This document shows positions 38,605 to 48,014 of a DNA stretch of 64,000 nt, piece by piece. A program made the translations under genes and the position numbers. The DNA is taken from the NCBI RefSeq assembly GCF_025567265.1, contig NZ_JAOQJW010000008.1, forward strand, positions 84,314 to 148,313. The letters run 5' to 3'. Positions within the stretch are counted from its first letter, which is position 1, and each line of letters starts with the position of its first letter. Origin of the DNA: Dorea_A amylophila (lineage in GTDB: Bacteria; Bacillota; Clostridia; Lachnospirales; Lachnospiraceae). Under the pieces are notes generated by a model, which saw only the letters and a program-made list of their open reading frames with translations, did no database searches and had not been told where the DNA came from.

Positions 38605-39759
38605 ATGAATCAAAAAATATATTTTGACAATGGCAGCACATCCTGGCCGAAAGCACCCCAAGTTGCCTCTTCTATGTCAGAACTTTTAGAATCCGGCGCC
38701 TTCAATATCAACCGGGGAAATTATGAAGGTGCGTATGAGCTGGAAAGTCTGGTGCTTCTCACACGTATGCAGCTCGCCAGACTTTTTCATGCACCGGATT
38801 CCAGACATGTCATATTCACACCGGGAATCACTTATTCCCTGAATTATCTGATCAAAGGTCTCCTGAGACCCGGAGATCACGTACTGGTCAGCAGCCTGGA
38901 ACATAATGCCGTGATGCGTCCGCTCTGCCAGCTTGCTTCACAGGACATTCATTACACGATGATCCCTGCTGAAACAGATGGTACAACGCAACCGGAATCT
39001 GTCGAAGCACTGATCCGCCCGGAGACAAAAGCAGTCATCATGCTTCATGCTTCCAATGTATGCGGAACCATTCTGCCGATCCGGGAGATTGGTGATATCT
39101 GCCGGCGTCATCATCTGTTCTTTGCCGTAGACACTGCACAGAGTGCCGGTTCTGTCGATATCGATATGCAGGAATGTAATATTGATTTTCTTGCTTTTAC
39201 CGGACACAAGGGTCTGCTTGGTCCCCAGGGTATCGGCGGCTTTCTGATATCGGAAGCACTGGATCATGAACTGACGCCTCTGATCGCAGGCGGAACCGGA
39301 AGCCAGTCGGATTCACTCCTTATGCCGGACTATCTCCCGGACAAGTACGAAAGCGGTACCATGAATCTTCCGGGTATCATCGGACTTCACGCTGCCCTGA
39401 CTTATCTGGAAGAAGCAGGCATTCCGGCTATCCATCAGAAGAAAATGGAACTGACCGGATATTTTCTTAAAAGAATACAGGAAATCCCACAGGCACATAT
39501 TGCGGGAAAACAGACGATTCAGGACCGGCTTGCTGTCGTCTCTCTTGATTTTCCGGAGTATGATAATGCCGAGATTGCATTTTCTCTGGAACAGGATTAC
39601 GGGATCATGACAAGAGTCGGTCTTCATTGTGCTCCGATGGCACATCAGGCCCTGCATACCATGCCACATGGAACCATCCGTTTTGCCTTCAGCCACTTCA
39701 ATACCACAGAAGAAATTGACTGCTGCATCGACGGGTTGCGAGAATTATTCTCAGTATAG
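38605..39759 (+). CDS. Class V aminotransferase, cysteine desulfurase-like
   Basis: Start at 38605 (MNQKIYFDNGSTSWPKAPQV) with a GGAGG site. The 384-residue PLP enzyme has the pattern of cysteine desulfurases: FDNGSTSWPK, VSSLEHNAVMRPL, AVDTAQSAGS, the PLP lysine in AFTGHKGLLGPQGIGG and RVGLHCAPMAHQ with the late Cys of the active-site loop. It belongs to the branch (EF2568-like) that often occurs with DUF3343 genes. It may deliver sulfur (or selenium) to the iron-sulfur proteins around it; that is inference. Confidence 0.88.
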   Translation: MNQKIYFDNGSTSWPKAPQVASSMSELLESGAFNINRGNYEGAYELESLVLLTRMQLARLFHAPDSRHVIFTPGITYSLNYLIKGLLRPGDHVLVSSLEHNAVMRPLCQLASQDIHYTMIPAETDGTTQPESVEALIRPETKAVIMLHASNVCGTILPIREIGDICRRHHLFFAVDTAQSAGSVDIDMQECNIDFLAFTGHKGLLGPQGIGGFLISEALDHELTPLIAGGTGSQSDSLLMPDYLPDKYESGTMNLPGIIGLHAALTYLEEAGIPAIHQKKMELTGYFLKRIQEIPQAHIAGKQTIQDRLAVVSLDFPEYDNAEIAFSLEQDYGIMTRVGLHCAPMAHQALHTMPHGTIRFAFSHFNTTEEIDCCIDGLRELFSV

Positions 39760-39899
39760 AATTTACAAATATATCTTATCGAACTTGTGAATTATCTATA
39801 ACCAATTCCTCCGGTATGCATTGCCCTGGTCTTCCAAACGTGTTACGGTTATTTTATCGATAACATCGGATCAATTACACTATAAGGAGGTATTTTAAA

Positions 39900-41177
39900 A
39901 TGGCTGATTATCGTAAAATGTGGGAAGAACTTGGGATGGATGTAGACCTGCATGACCAGCTCTGCGCAGTACTGCCGCAGGCATTCGGGGATGTATTTTT
40001 ATCACAGGAAAACCGTCCGGATTCTATGGACTATTATAATATGGTGGTTGCCGATATTCATGGTATCCGTCCTGCGGAACTGATCGAACATCAGAAAAAA
40101 GGCGGGAAAGTATTCGGTACATTCTGTGTATATGTACCGGATGAAATCGTATTCGCAGCAGATGCCATTGCTACCGGATTATGTGGCGGATCCCAGTTCT
40201 GGGTTCCTGGCGGAGAGAAAGTCCTGCCTGCCAATACCTGTCCACTGATCAAGGCATCTGTCGGTGCACGTCTTGACCGTACCTGTCCATTCTTCCGTAT
40301 CGCAGATATGTTCATTGGGGAGACAACCTGCGATGGTAAGAAGAAAGCATGGGAGATTCTTTCTAAAGATGTACCGTTACATGTCATGGATCTTCCACAA
40401 ATGAAGCGTGCCAAAGATATCCGGGCCTGGGCAGAAGAAATCGAGACATTTAAGAATGTCGTGGAAAAATTTACCGGAAATGAAGTAACTGCTGAAAAAC
40501 TGGCAAAAAGCATTACATTAATTAATAATAAACGAAAAGCCCTGGAACGTCTTTACAACCTGCGCAAGAATGAGAATCTTCCGATCAGCGGATGTGATGT
40601 GCTCCTGATCTCTCAGATTGCATTCTATGATGATCCTGCGAGATTTACACAGATGACAAACAAGTTATGCGACGAGCTGGATCAGAGAGTGAAAGACGGT
40701 GTGAGTGTTGTCCCTGCCGGAACCAAACGTATCATGCTAACCGGAACTCCTCTTGCAATTCCGAACTGGAAGCTTCATAATATTGTAGAGACCAGCGGAG
40801 CAGCGATCGTCTGCGAAGAGATGTGTACCGGAACCAGATATTTCGAAAATCTTGTTGATGAAAGCAAGACAACCCTGGAAGACCAGTACATGGCTCTGGC
40901 CGAAAGATACATGAAGATCAATTGTGCATGCTTTACACCGAATGAAGGACGTATCGATGACATCTTACGTCTTGCAAAAGAATACAAAGTTGATGGTATC
41001 ATTGATGTGAACCTTAAGTTCTGTAACCTGTATGATACCGAGGGATATTCCGTAGAGAAAGCAATGAAAGAAGCCGGAATCCCTGTTCTTGGAATCGAGA
41101 CTGATTACACCGACAGCGATGCCGGACAGCTTCGTACCAGAATCAGTGCATTTATCGAAATGTTAGATAATAAATAA
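39900..41177 (+). CDS. Double-cubane-cluster-type (2-hydroxyacyl-CoA dehydratase family) iron-sulfur protein
   Basis: 425 residues, start with a perfect AAGGAGG site. Conserved cysteines are in NTCPLIKASVG, RTCPFFRI, GETTCDGKKKAWE, EEMCTGTR, NCACFTPN and FCNLYDTEGYS. The two CACF...FCN positions and the length fit the double-cubane branch better than classical dehydratase subunits. It is followed by DUF3343 and the ATPase activator, the arrangement expected for a protein plus its reductase. Possible substrates are small molecules reduced at low potential; none can be named. Confidence 0.88.
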   Translation: MADYRKMWEELGMDVDLHDQLCAVLPQAFGDVFLSQENRPDSMDYYNMVVADIHGIRPAELIEHQKKGGKVFGTFCVYVPDEIVFAADAIATGLCGGSQFWVPGGEKVLPANTCPLIKASVGARLDRTCPFFRIADMFIGETTCDGKKKAWEILSKDVPLHVMDLPQMKRAKDIRAWAEEIETFKNVVEKFTGNEVTAEKLAKSITLINNKRKALERLYNLRKNENLPISGCDVLLISQIAFYDDPARFTQMTNKLCDELDQRVKDGVSVVPAGTKRIMLTGTPLAIPNWKLHNIVETSGAAIVCEEMCTGTRYFENLVDESKTTLEDQYMALAERYMKINCACFTPNEGRIDDILRLAKEYKVDGIIDVNLKFCNLYDTEGYSVEKAMKEAGIPVLGIETDYTDSDAGQLRTRISAFIEMLDNK

Positions 41178-41196
41178 GTAACCGAGGTAACAGATC

Positions 41197-41457
41197 ATGC
41201 AAAAGATACAGCATTATGTATTATTTCCCAACCATGACAACGGGATGCGTCTGTGTGGGATATTAAAAGAAGCCGGTATCAAGGCCACCATCGCTCCTAC
41301 GCCGCGCGTAGCCAGTAAGTGCTGCGGCATCTCACTGCTCGTCAGAGAAGAGGATCTGGAAGCGATCCGGAAATTCATCGACGAGAATCATATTGAGATT
41401 TTGAAAATTGCCGCCATTGAACGGGATATTAATCCACGGCGGGACAGATATTGTTAA
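41197..41457 (+). CDS. DUF3343 small protein
   Basis: 86 residues. The fold is ferredoxin-like: an N-terminal HYVLFPNHDNGMRLCGILKEAGI segment, then TPRVASKCCGISLLVREEDLEAI with a pair of neighbouring cysteines. The family is short, found in anaerobes and often encoded beside cysteine desulfurase-like and selenium- or iron-sulfur-related genes. It sits between the double-cubane protein and its activator, with 19- and 29-base gaps. It could be a sulfur carrier; no activity is known to me. Confidence 0.8.
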   Translation: MQKIQHYVLFPNHDNGMRLCGILKEAGIKATIAPTPRVASKCCGISLLVREEDLEAIRKFIDENHIEILKIAAIERDINPRRDRYC

Positions 41458-41486
41458 AAAATTAGTGTTAAGCGAGGAAAGAATTT

Positions 41487-42251
41487 ATGAATTATATTGG
41501 AATTGATATCGGATCTACCGCATCCAAAGTTGCTGTAAAAGGAGATCACGATCTACATTTTGTACTGCCGACCGGATGGAGCAGTAAAGAAACCTGCCAG
41601 ACGATCAAAGACCGTTTATTAGAAGATGGTATTGATGTGTTATCGGACGATTCGAAAGTTGTCGCAACCGGATATGGCCGTGTTGCCGTAGATTTTGCTG
41701 ATCATGTTATCACAGAGATTACCTGCCATGCAAGAGGCGGCCGTGAGATGGCCGGTGATGAATGTGCAATTATCGACGTCGGCGGACAGGATACCAAGAT
41801 CATCCTGGTGTCCGGCGGTATGGTACAGGACTTCCAGATGAATGATAAGTGTTCTGCCGGAACCGGTAAATTTCTGGAGATTATGGCAAACCGCTTAGGT
41901 GTTACCCTGCAGGAACTGTTTGATATGGCGGATAAAGGAACTGTTCTTCCGATCAGTTCCCTGTGTACGGTATTTGCCGAATCTGAGGTCATCAACTATA
42001 TCGGTGAGGGACAGAAGCGGGAAGATATCGCAGCCGGTGTTGTAGATTCCGTTGCCAATAAGGTGGCACAGCTTGCCATGAAGAAAAACCTGCCGGAGAA
42101 AGTGATCCTGACTGGCGGACTCAGTAACAGCACCTACTTTACGAAGATTCTCTCACAGAAACTCGGACAGACTGTATCACCTACCGAACACGGAAGATAT
42201 GCAGGTGCACTTGGTGCCGCACTCCTTGCAAGGGAAAAGAAAAAAAGATAA
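41487..42251 (+). CDS. 2-hydroxyacyl-CoA dehydratase / double-cubane protein activator (ATPase)
   Basis: 254 residues of the ASKHA (HgdC / YjiL-like) fold. ATP-binding blocks are IGIDIGSTASKVAV, DVGGQDTKIILV and GGLSNSTYF. The two cysteines that bind a [4Fe-4S] cluster across the dimer interface are in NDKCSAGTGKFLEIMA and SLCTVFAESEVI. The protein uses ATP to push single electrons at low potential to its partner. It closes the operon and is followed by a strong terminator. Confidence 0.92.
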   Translation: MNYIGIDIGSTASKVAVKGDHDLHFVLPTGWSSKETCQTIKDRLLEDGIDVLSDDSKVVATGYGRVAVDFADHVITEITCHARGGREMAGDECAIIDVGGQDTKIILVSGGMVQDFQMNDKCSAGTGKFLEIMANRLGVTLQELFDMADKGTVLPISSLCTVFAESEVINYIGEGQKREDIAAGVVDSVANKVAQLAMKKNLPEKVILTGGLSNSTYFTKILSQKLGQTVSPTEHGRYAGALGAALLAREKKKR

Positions 42252-42263
42252 TAAGAAATAATA

Positions 42264-42309
42264 CAGAGCCGGATTTATAATTTCAGAAATCCGGTTCTGT
42301 TTTTTTTTC
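42264..42309 (+). terminator. Rho-independent terminator
   Basis: CAGAGCCGGATTT pairs with AAATCCGGTTCTG, followed by nine or more T. It ends the iron-sulfur operon. Confidence 0.9.
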
Positions 42310-42513
42310 GTATACATAGATTGACATACCTTTTCTGCCTTTTTATAATGAACAACGGAGACGGTATCTGTCCCTGACAGAACCATACTCAGAACTGAAT
42401 CACTGGAATCTCATAATTTTCAACAAAAATGAGCTTATATTTTCAGGAAATAAGACTCAGGACCAGATATATTCTGGCTGAATTTTTTTCCTTAAAAGGA
42501 AAGGATATATGAG

Positions 42514-42906
42514 ATGACACTTGAATTATTAAAAGGAAAGATCCACCGCGCTACTGTCGTTCAGGCAGAACTTGATTATGTAGGAAGCATTACGGTGGAT
42601 GAAGCATTACTGGAGGCTGCTGGAATTCTCGAATATGAGAAAGTCCAGATCGTTGATGTAAACAACGGAAGCCGTTTCGAAACGTACACCATCAGCGGAC
42701 AGCGTGGAAGTGGAATGATCTGCTTAAACGGAGCTGCTGCAAGATGTGTCAGTACCGGAGATAAGATCATCATCATGGCTTACGGACAGTATACGCCAGA
42801 TGAAGCAAAAGAACACAAACCTACGGTTGTATTCGTAGATGAGGAGAACAAGGTAAGCCGCGTGACCAATTATGAACGTCACGGACTGTTAAAAGACATG
42901 GAATAA
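42514..42906 (+). CDS. panD: Aspartate 1-decarboxylase proenzyme PanD
   Basis: 130 residues. The self-cleavage site that creates the pyruvoyl group is Gly24-Ser25 in DYVGSITVDEALL. Other family marks are Lys9, His11, NGSRFETY (Arg54), and LNGAAARCVSTGD. It makes beta-alanine for pantothenate. It is followed by panC and the BASS transporter on the same strand. Confidence 0.96.
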   Translation: MTLELLKGKIHRATVVQAELDYVGSITVDEALLEAAGILEYEKVQIVDVNNGSRFETYTISGQRGSGMICLNGAAARCVSTGDKIIIMAYGQYTPDEAKEHKPTVVFVDEENKVSRVTNYERHGLLKDME

Positions 42907-43012
42907 AAAGATACTCAATTATCACAACATATTTTATTACATGCAATCACCTGAGATCACAGTGTATTCAGAAGAGAACTCTCCGAATTATAACGAATAA
43001 AGGAGAATACCA

Positions 43013-43852
43013 ATGCAGGTAACTAACACAATTGAAAAAACAAGAGAACTCGTAAATAACTGGAAAAAAGAAGGTAAGACCATCGGTCTTGTCCCTACTA
43101 TGGGATATCTCCATGAGGGACATGCCAGTCTGATCCGTCGCTGCCGCGAGGAAAATGATATCGTTGTTGTATCTGATTTCGTCAATCCGACACAGTTTGG
43201 ACCGAATGAAGATCTGGAAGCTTATCCAAGAGACTTTGACCGCGACAGTGCACTTTGTGAAAGCATCGGAGCAGATCTGATCTTCTGTCCGTCACCGGCA
43301 GAAATGTATCATGATCCACACGCATTTGTCAGTATCGATACTTTATCTGATACGCTGTGCGGTAAGACGCGTCCGATCCATTTCAAAGGGGTGTGTACCG
43401 TTGTATCAAAGTTATTTAACATCGTAAAACCAAACCGTGCTTACTTTGGACAGAAAGATGCACAGCAGCTTGCTATCATCCGCAAAATGGTTCTGGATCT
43501 GAACTTTGATATCCAGATTGTCGGATGCCCGATCGTACGTGAAGAAGACGGACTTGCCAAATCTTCCCGTAATACATACTTAAGCTGCGAAGAACGCAAA
43601 GCTGCCCTCTGCCTTTCAAAAGCTGTAAAGAAAGGTCAGGAACTGATCCGAAATGGTATTGCCGCATCTGAAGTATTAGAACCGATGTGTGAGATCATAA
43701 ACGGTGAACCGCTGGCACGTATCGATTACGTATCCATGGTCGATGCACTCAGCATGCAGCCTGTTGACTCTGTAAATGCTGACGTCCTGGTTGCTATGGC
43801 AGTTTATATCGGAAAGACCCGACTCATCGACAATTTCAGTTACGAGGTATAA
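43013..43852 (+). CDS. panC: Pantoate-beta-alanine ligase (pantothenate synthetase) PanC
   Basis: 279 residues with the nucleotidyl-transferase HIGH-type motif in PTMGYLHEGHASLI, DFVNPTQFGPNEDLEAYPR, and the KMSKS-like LAKSSRNTYLS. It joins pantoate and beta-alanine with ATP. panB and panE, which make pantoate, are not in the window. Confidence 0.97.
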   Translation: MQVTNTIEKTRELVNNWKKEGKTIGLVPTMGYLHEGHASLIRRCREENDIVVVSDFVNPTQFGPNEDLEAYPRDFDRDSALCESIGADLIFCPSPAEMYHDPHAFVSIDTLSDTLCGKTRPIHFKGVCTVVSKLFNIVKPNRAYFGQKDAQQLAIIRKMVLDLNFDIQIVGCPIVREEDGLAKSSRNTYLSCEERKAALCLSKAVKKGQELIRNGIAASEVLEPMCEIINGEPLARIDYVSMVDALSMQPVDSVNADVLVAMAVYIGKTRLIDNFSYEV

Positions 43853-43855
43853 TAT

Positions 43856-44839
43856 ATGGAGCAGATAACAAAGGTATTATCACGGATCAGCTCTGTTCTT
43901 ACCAAATATATTGGAATGATCATTATCTGCTTTTCTGTCATTGCCTTCTTCTGGCGTGATGGATTTGCATGGACTACAAACTATACTTCGATCTTTCTCG
44001 GCGTTGCCATGTTCGGCATGGGACTGACGATTCATATCGGAGATTTTAAAGTGGTATTTACCAGACCCAAAGAGATCATTATCGGATTTGCCGCACAATA
44101 TACGATTATGCCGCTGATCGCATGGGGACTCTCGGTCCTCCTTCATCTGCCAACGGATATCGCACTTGGTGTCATCCTGGTCGGATGCTGCCCTGGCGGA
44201 ACTGCCAGCAATGTGATCACTTATATCGCAGGTGGTGATGTTGCACTTTCTGTCGGTATGACGATCACTTCAACTCTGGCAGCACCGGTTATGACACCTC
44301 TTCTGGTATATTTACTTGCCGGTGCATGGGTTCAGGTATCTTTTCCGGGAATGGTAATCTCGGTTGTAAAGGTCGTACTGATCCCGGTTCTTCTGGGTAT
44401 CCTTCTCCGCAAACTGATCGGCAGACATATTGAGAAATTATCCGGCATCCTTCCGCTGATCTCCGTTGTATCCATCGTCATGATCATCAGCGGAATCGTC
44501 GCAGTAAATGCGGAAAAAATCATGACATCCGGATTCCTCGTACTCTGTATCGTTATCTTACATAATCTTGCAGGTATGGGACTTGGATTACTTGCCGGAC
44601 GCATCTTCCATGTGGAATATGACAAAGCAACTGCCCTTGCGATTGAAGTCGGTATGCAGAACAGCGGTCTTGCTATCACACTCGCCACCGCAAACTTTGC
44701 TGCAAACCCATTTGCCACACTGCCTGGAGCAATCTTCAGTGTATGGCACAATATTTCAGGCTCTTTATTCGCAAGTCTCCGGCGCAGCGGAAGGTATAAG
44801 ATAAAGGAACAAATAGCCAAAGCAGAGCATGTAATTTAA
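43856..44839 (+). CDS. Bile acid:sodium symporter (BASS) family transporter, possibly PanS-like
   Basis: 327 residues with ten hydrophobic segments and BASS features: FLGVAMFGMGLTI, VGCCPGGTASNVITYIAGGDVALSVGMT (the Na+-binding crossover), VEVGMQNSGLAITLA. It starts three bases after panC, so the two are one operon. In Salmonella a BASS protein (PanS) imports ketopantoate; the same job here would explain the missing panB/panE in this unit. That function is inference from gene order; bile-acid transport is not excluded. Confidence 0.85.
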   Translation: MEQITKVLSRISSVLTKYIGMIIICFSVIAFFWRDGFAWTTNYTSIFLGVAMFGMGLTIHIGDFKVVFTRPKEIIIGFAAQYTIMPLIAWGLSVLLHLPTDIALGVILVGCCPGGTASNVITYIAGGDVALSVGMTITSTLAAPVMTPLLVYLLAGAWVQVSFPGMVISVVKVVLIPVLLGILLRKLIGRHIEKLSGILPLISVVSIVMIISGIVAVNAEKIMTSGFLVLCIVILHNLAGMGLGLLAGRIFHVEYDKATALAIEVGMQNSGLAITLATANFAANPFATLPGAIFSVWHNISGSLFASLRRSGRYKIKEQIAKAEHVI

Positions 44840-44849
44840 TATATACAGC

Positions 44850-44901
44850 AAAAACCTCCTGTGAATGGAACATATCTAATTCCATCCACAGGAGGTTTTT
44901 T
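44850..44901. terminator. Bidirectional Rho-independent terminator
   Basis: AAAAACCTCCTGTG and CACAGGAGGTTTTTT arms with an inner ATGGAA/TTCCAT stem. It separates the convergent panS-like and feoB genes. Confidence 0.9.
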
Positions 44902-44909
44902 ATGCCTCT

Positions 44910-47252
44910 TTACATTACCAACGTACCAATCAGATGCACGATAAATGCTGCGATCCACGCAACCATACATTGTCCCAGCACCACATATGCCGCCCATTTT
45001 GCGCCAAGTTCTCTCTTGATCGATGCAATAGCCGCAACACATGGTGTATACAACAGACAGAAGACCAAAAGGCTTGCTGCTGCCACCGGCGTAATTGCTC
45101 CCGTCAGTTCTGCCGTACTTCCAAAGAGTACCGAAAGCGTAGATACCACACTTTCCTTTGCCATAAATCCTGTGATCAGTGCAGTAGAAATCTTCCAGTT
45201 TCCGAAACCAAGCGGAAGGAATACCGGTGCAATGATTCCTGCCACAACTGCCAGGATACTGTCCTTGGAATCTGCTACCACATTCATGTGTAAGTTAAAT
45301 GTCTGCAGGAACCAGATGATAATTGTTGCAAAGAAGATTACGGTAAATGCTCTCTGCAAAAAGTCCTTTGCTTTTTCCCACAGAAGCTGCCCTACATTCT
45401 TTGCTCCCGGCATACGGTAATTCGGAAGTTCCATGACAAACGGTACGGCCTCACCTTTGAACATCGTTCCTCTTAAAAGCAGCGCCATCAGTATTCCCAT
45501 CAGTATTCCACCAAAATATAACGCTACCATCACTACTGCTCCTTGTTTTGGGAAAAATGCCGCCGTAAAAAATGCATAAATCGGGAGTTTCGCCGAGCAG
45601 CTCATAAATGGTGTCAGAAGGATCGTCATCTTACGGTCTCTCTCCGAAGGCAGTGTCCTGCTCGCCATAACACCGGGAACCGTACATCCGAATCCTACCA
45701 GCATCGGTACGATACTCCGTCCGGAAAGTCCGATCTTACGGAGTAATTTATCCATCACAAATGCAACTCTTGCCATATATCCGCTGTCTTCCAGAATGGA
45801 CAGGAAAAAGAATAAGGTAACGATAACCGGAAGGAAACTTAACACACTTCCCACACCGTTAAAGATTCCATCGATTACCAGCGAATGAATAACGGAATTG
45901 ACATTCCAGGATGTCAACGCACCATCTACCAGATTCGTAAGTGCAGAGATTCCCATATCCAGCAGATTCGACAACGCAGCTCCGATCACATTAAATGTCA
46001 GCCAGAATACAGCCGCCATAATTGCAACAAAGCATGGAATAGCTGTATATTTTCCCGTCAGGATCTTATCCATCTTCGCACTTCGCAGATGTTCCTTGCT
46101 TTCTTTCGGCTTCACAACCGTAGCATCACAGATCTTCTCAATAAATGTAAAACGCATATCTGCAATTGCTGCGGACCGGTCAAGTCCACGTTCCTGTTCC
46201 ATCTGCTTTACAATATGCTCCAGGAGCTGTTTTTCATTCTCATCCAGCTTGAGCTGTTCCAGGATCAGTTCATCCCCTTCTGCCAGTTTGCATGCCGCAA
46301 ATCTTACCGGAATGTCTGCCTTCTTTGCATGATCCTCGATCAGATGCATGATCCCGTGCAGGCATCTGTGTACTGCTCCGCCATGGTCATCTGCATCACA
46401 GAAATCCTGTCTCCCCGGACTTTCCTGATATTTTGCCACATGCACGGCATGCTCGATCAGTTCGCCAATTCCTTCATTCTTCGCAGCCGAGATTGGAATA
46501 ACCGGTATTCCAAGTTCCTGCTCCATCTCATTTACCAGGATCGAACCGCCGTTGTCCCGCACCTCATCCATCATATTCAGTGCCAGAACCATAGGAATAT
46601 CCAGCTCCATCAGCTGCATGGTCAGATACAGGTTCCGCTCAATATTGGTTGCATCCACGATATTGATGATTCCCTTTGGATGCTCATTTAACACAAAGTT
46701 CCTGGTCACGATCTCTTCACTGGAATACGGCGACATAGAGTAGATTCCCGGCAGATCTGTCACCAGGGTATCACTGTGTTCCTTGATCACTCCATCTTTA
46801 CGGTCAACTGTCACTCCCGGGAAATTTCCCACATGCTGATTAGAGCCGGTCAGCTGGTTGAACAGTGTCGTCTTTCCGCAATTCTGATTTCCTGCCAGTG
46901 CAAATGTCAGTGTTGTTCCATCCGGCAGTGGATTCTCATCTGCTTTTTCATGATATTTTCCACCTTCTCCAAGTCCCGGATGATCAATCTTCTCTTTCGG
47001 AATCTGATTCTTAATCTTAATCTCATCACGGACATCTGTAATCTCTATCTTTTCCGCATCTGCAAGCCTGAGTGTCAGTTCATAACTATGGATACGAAGT
47101 TCCACCGGATCACCCATTGGTGCGTATTTTACCATGGTAACGTCTGCCCCCGGAATAAGCCCCATATCCAGAAAATGCTGTCTCAATGCACCTTCTCCAC
47201 CTACGACTGTCAATGTTGCACTTTTGCCGATTGGTAATTCTTTTAATGTCAT
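44910..47252 (-). CDS. feoB: FeoA-FeoB fusion, ferrous iron transporter
   Basis: 780 residues. Residues 1-75 form a FeoA (SH3-like) domain (LKELPIGKSATLTVV, RQHFLDMGLIPGADV). The GTPase domain follows at about 115-280 with G1 GNQNCGKTTLFN, G3 DLPGIYS and G4 NMMD. The membrane part has two Gate motifs (VGFGCTVPGVMASRTL, LLYTPCVAAIASIKREL). It imports Fe2+, in keeping with the heavy iron-sulfur load of neighbouring genes. It has its own promoter with repeated motifs (47310-47364). Confidence 0.95.
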   Translation of the reverse strand: MTLKELPIGKSATLTVVGGEGALRQHFLDMGLIPGADVTMVKYAPMGDPVELRIHSYELTLRLADAEKIEITDVRDEIKIKNQIPKEKIDHPGLGEGGKYHEKADENPLPDGTTLTFALAGNQNCGKTTLFNQLTGSNQHVGNFPGVTVDRKDGVIKEHSDTLVTDLPGIYSMSPYSSEEIVTRNFVLNEHPKGIINIVDATNIERNLYLTMQLMELDIPMVLALNMMDEVRDNGGSILVNEMEQELGIPVIPISAAKNEGIGELIEHAVHVAKYQESPGRQDFCDADDHGGAVHRCLHGIMHLIEDHAKKADIPVRFAACKLAEGDELILEQLKLDENEKQLLEHIVKQMEQERGLDRSAAIADMRFTFIEKICDATVVKPKESKEHLRSAKMDKILTGKYTAIPCFVAIMAAVFWLTFNVIGAALSNLLDMGISALTNLVDGALTSWNVNSVIHSLVIDGIFNGVGSVLSFLPVIVTLFFFLSILEDSGYMARVAFVMDKLLRKIGLSGRSIVPMLVGFGCTVPGVMASRTLPSERDRKMTILLTPFMSCSAKLPIYAFFTAAFFPKQGAVVMVALYFGGILMGILMALLLRGTMFKGEAVPFVMELPNYRMPGAKNVGQLLWEKAKDFLQRAFTVIFFATIIIWFLQTFNLHMNVVADSKDSILAVVAGIIAPVFLPLGFGNWKISTALITGFMAKESVVSTLSVLFGSTAELTGAITPVAAASLLVFCLLYTPCVAAIASIKRELGAKWAAYVVLGQCMVAWIAAFIVHLIGTLVM

Positions 47253-47309
47253 CGTCTGTACTTCCTTCCAAATTTATCTACAGGCAGTGGTATTATTTTC
47301 ACTGTTACT

Positions 47310-47364
47310 GATAATTTTTCTCAACTCGTAAGGTTAGTATAGACTTATCGATAATTTTTGTCAA
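47310..47364 (-). promoter_or_regulatory. feoB promoter with a 15-base direct repeat
   Basis: On the minus strand TTGACA, 17 bases, TATACT (47359-47364 and 47336-47341). The motif TTGASAAAAATTATC occurs twice, 40 bases apart: once over the -35 box, once downstream of the start. The spacing of about four helix turns suggests a metal-regulator operator pair. Confidence 0.6.
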
Positions 47365-47421
47365 TAACCACGGGGACAGGAAATTTGGCTTTTTATCTGT
47401 CCCTCATGGATCTTTCTGATG

Positions 47422-47979
47422 CTAGTTACCTCGTTTTTCTAACATTGACAAATATGAATCCCTTACTGTCTCTGTCTTTTCGCATCCCAACATTCTCATT
47501 AGCTCATATATCATATCCAATCCACCTGCTCGTTCTTCTTCTTTTGCAACAATTATTTCCAATTCCAAAAAGTTGCCCAGATTCTCTACCTTATCTGCAG
47601 CCGCTGTCATATGATCTTTTATATAATAACCTCTTGTCTTCTTCACTCTGCAAGATGCTGGATAAAATTCAAGTTCTTTAAGAATGTCTTCCATCTTTTC
47701 CGGCTCATAGATATCAATCTCTGTTTCTTTCCTGGTCATGGATACCTGGTCTAATTTCGGTCCTTTGCAGTTGAGCTGTGCTTTTACTTCTCCCGTATCC
47801 AGATTCTCCATCTTACGGATGCGCAGTGCCTTGTCCTTCTTCCGCATATCATAGTGATCGCTGATAAAATAAGTATCCGTCTCCACAACGGTTTTCTGAT
47901 ATATGAACCCTGTTTCAAGCAATTTTTGCTTTATCTTTTCTATATTTTCAATGGGTATTTTTACCTCTACTTCTATCAT
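47422..47979 (-). CDS. CYTH-domain protein (class IV adenylate cyclase / CyaB-like)
   Basis: 185 residues. The N-terminal ExExK motif reads EVEVKIP, followed by YFISDHYDMRKKDKALRIRK, and a late ELEI strand. The metal- and phosphate-binding charged residues of the triphosphate-tunnel fold are kept. Members make cAMP or cut triphosphates; the substrate cannot be told. It lies 35 bases downstream of the XdhC-family gene. Confidence 0.82.
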   Translation of the reverse strand: MIEVEVKIPIENIEKIKQKLLETGFIYQKTVVETDTYFISDHYDMRKKDKALRIRKMENLDTGEVKAQLNCKGPKLDQVSMTRKETEIDIYEPEKMEDILKELEFYPASCRVKKTRGYYIKDHMTAAADKVENLGNFLELEIIVAKEEERAGGLDMIYELMRMLGCEKTETVRDSYLSMLEKRGN

Positions 47980-48014
47980 CTTTTTAATGCCTCCGATGAT
48001 TCTGTTTTCCGCGC

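Noticed and set aside
47371..47404. GGGACAG ... CTGTCCC hairpin behind the CYTH gene
   Set aside because: A possible terminator or small repeat, but there is no T-run and only one copy is clear; not enough to call.
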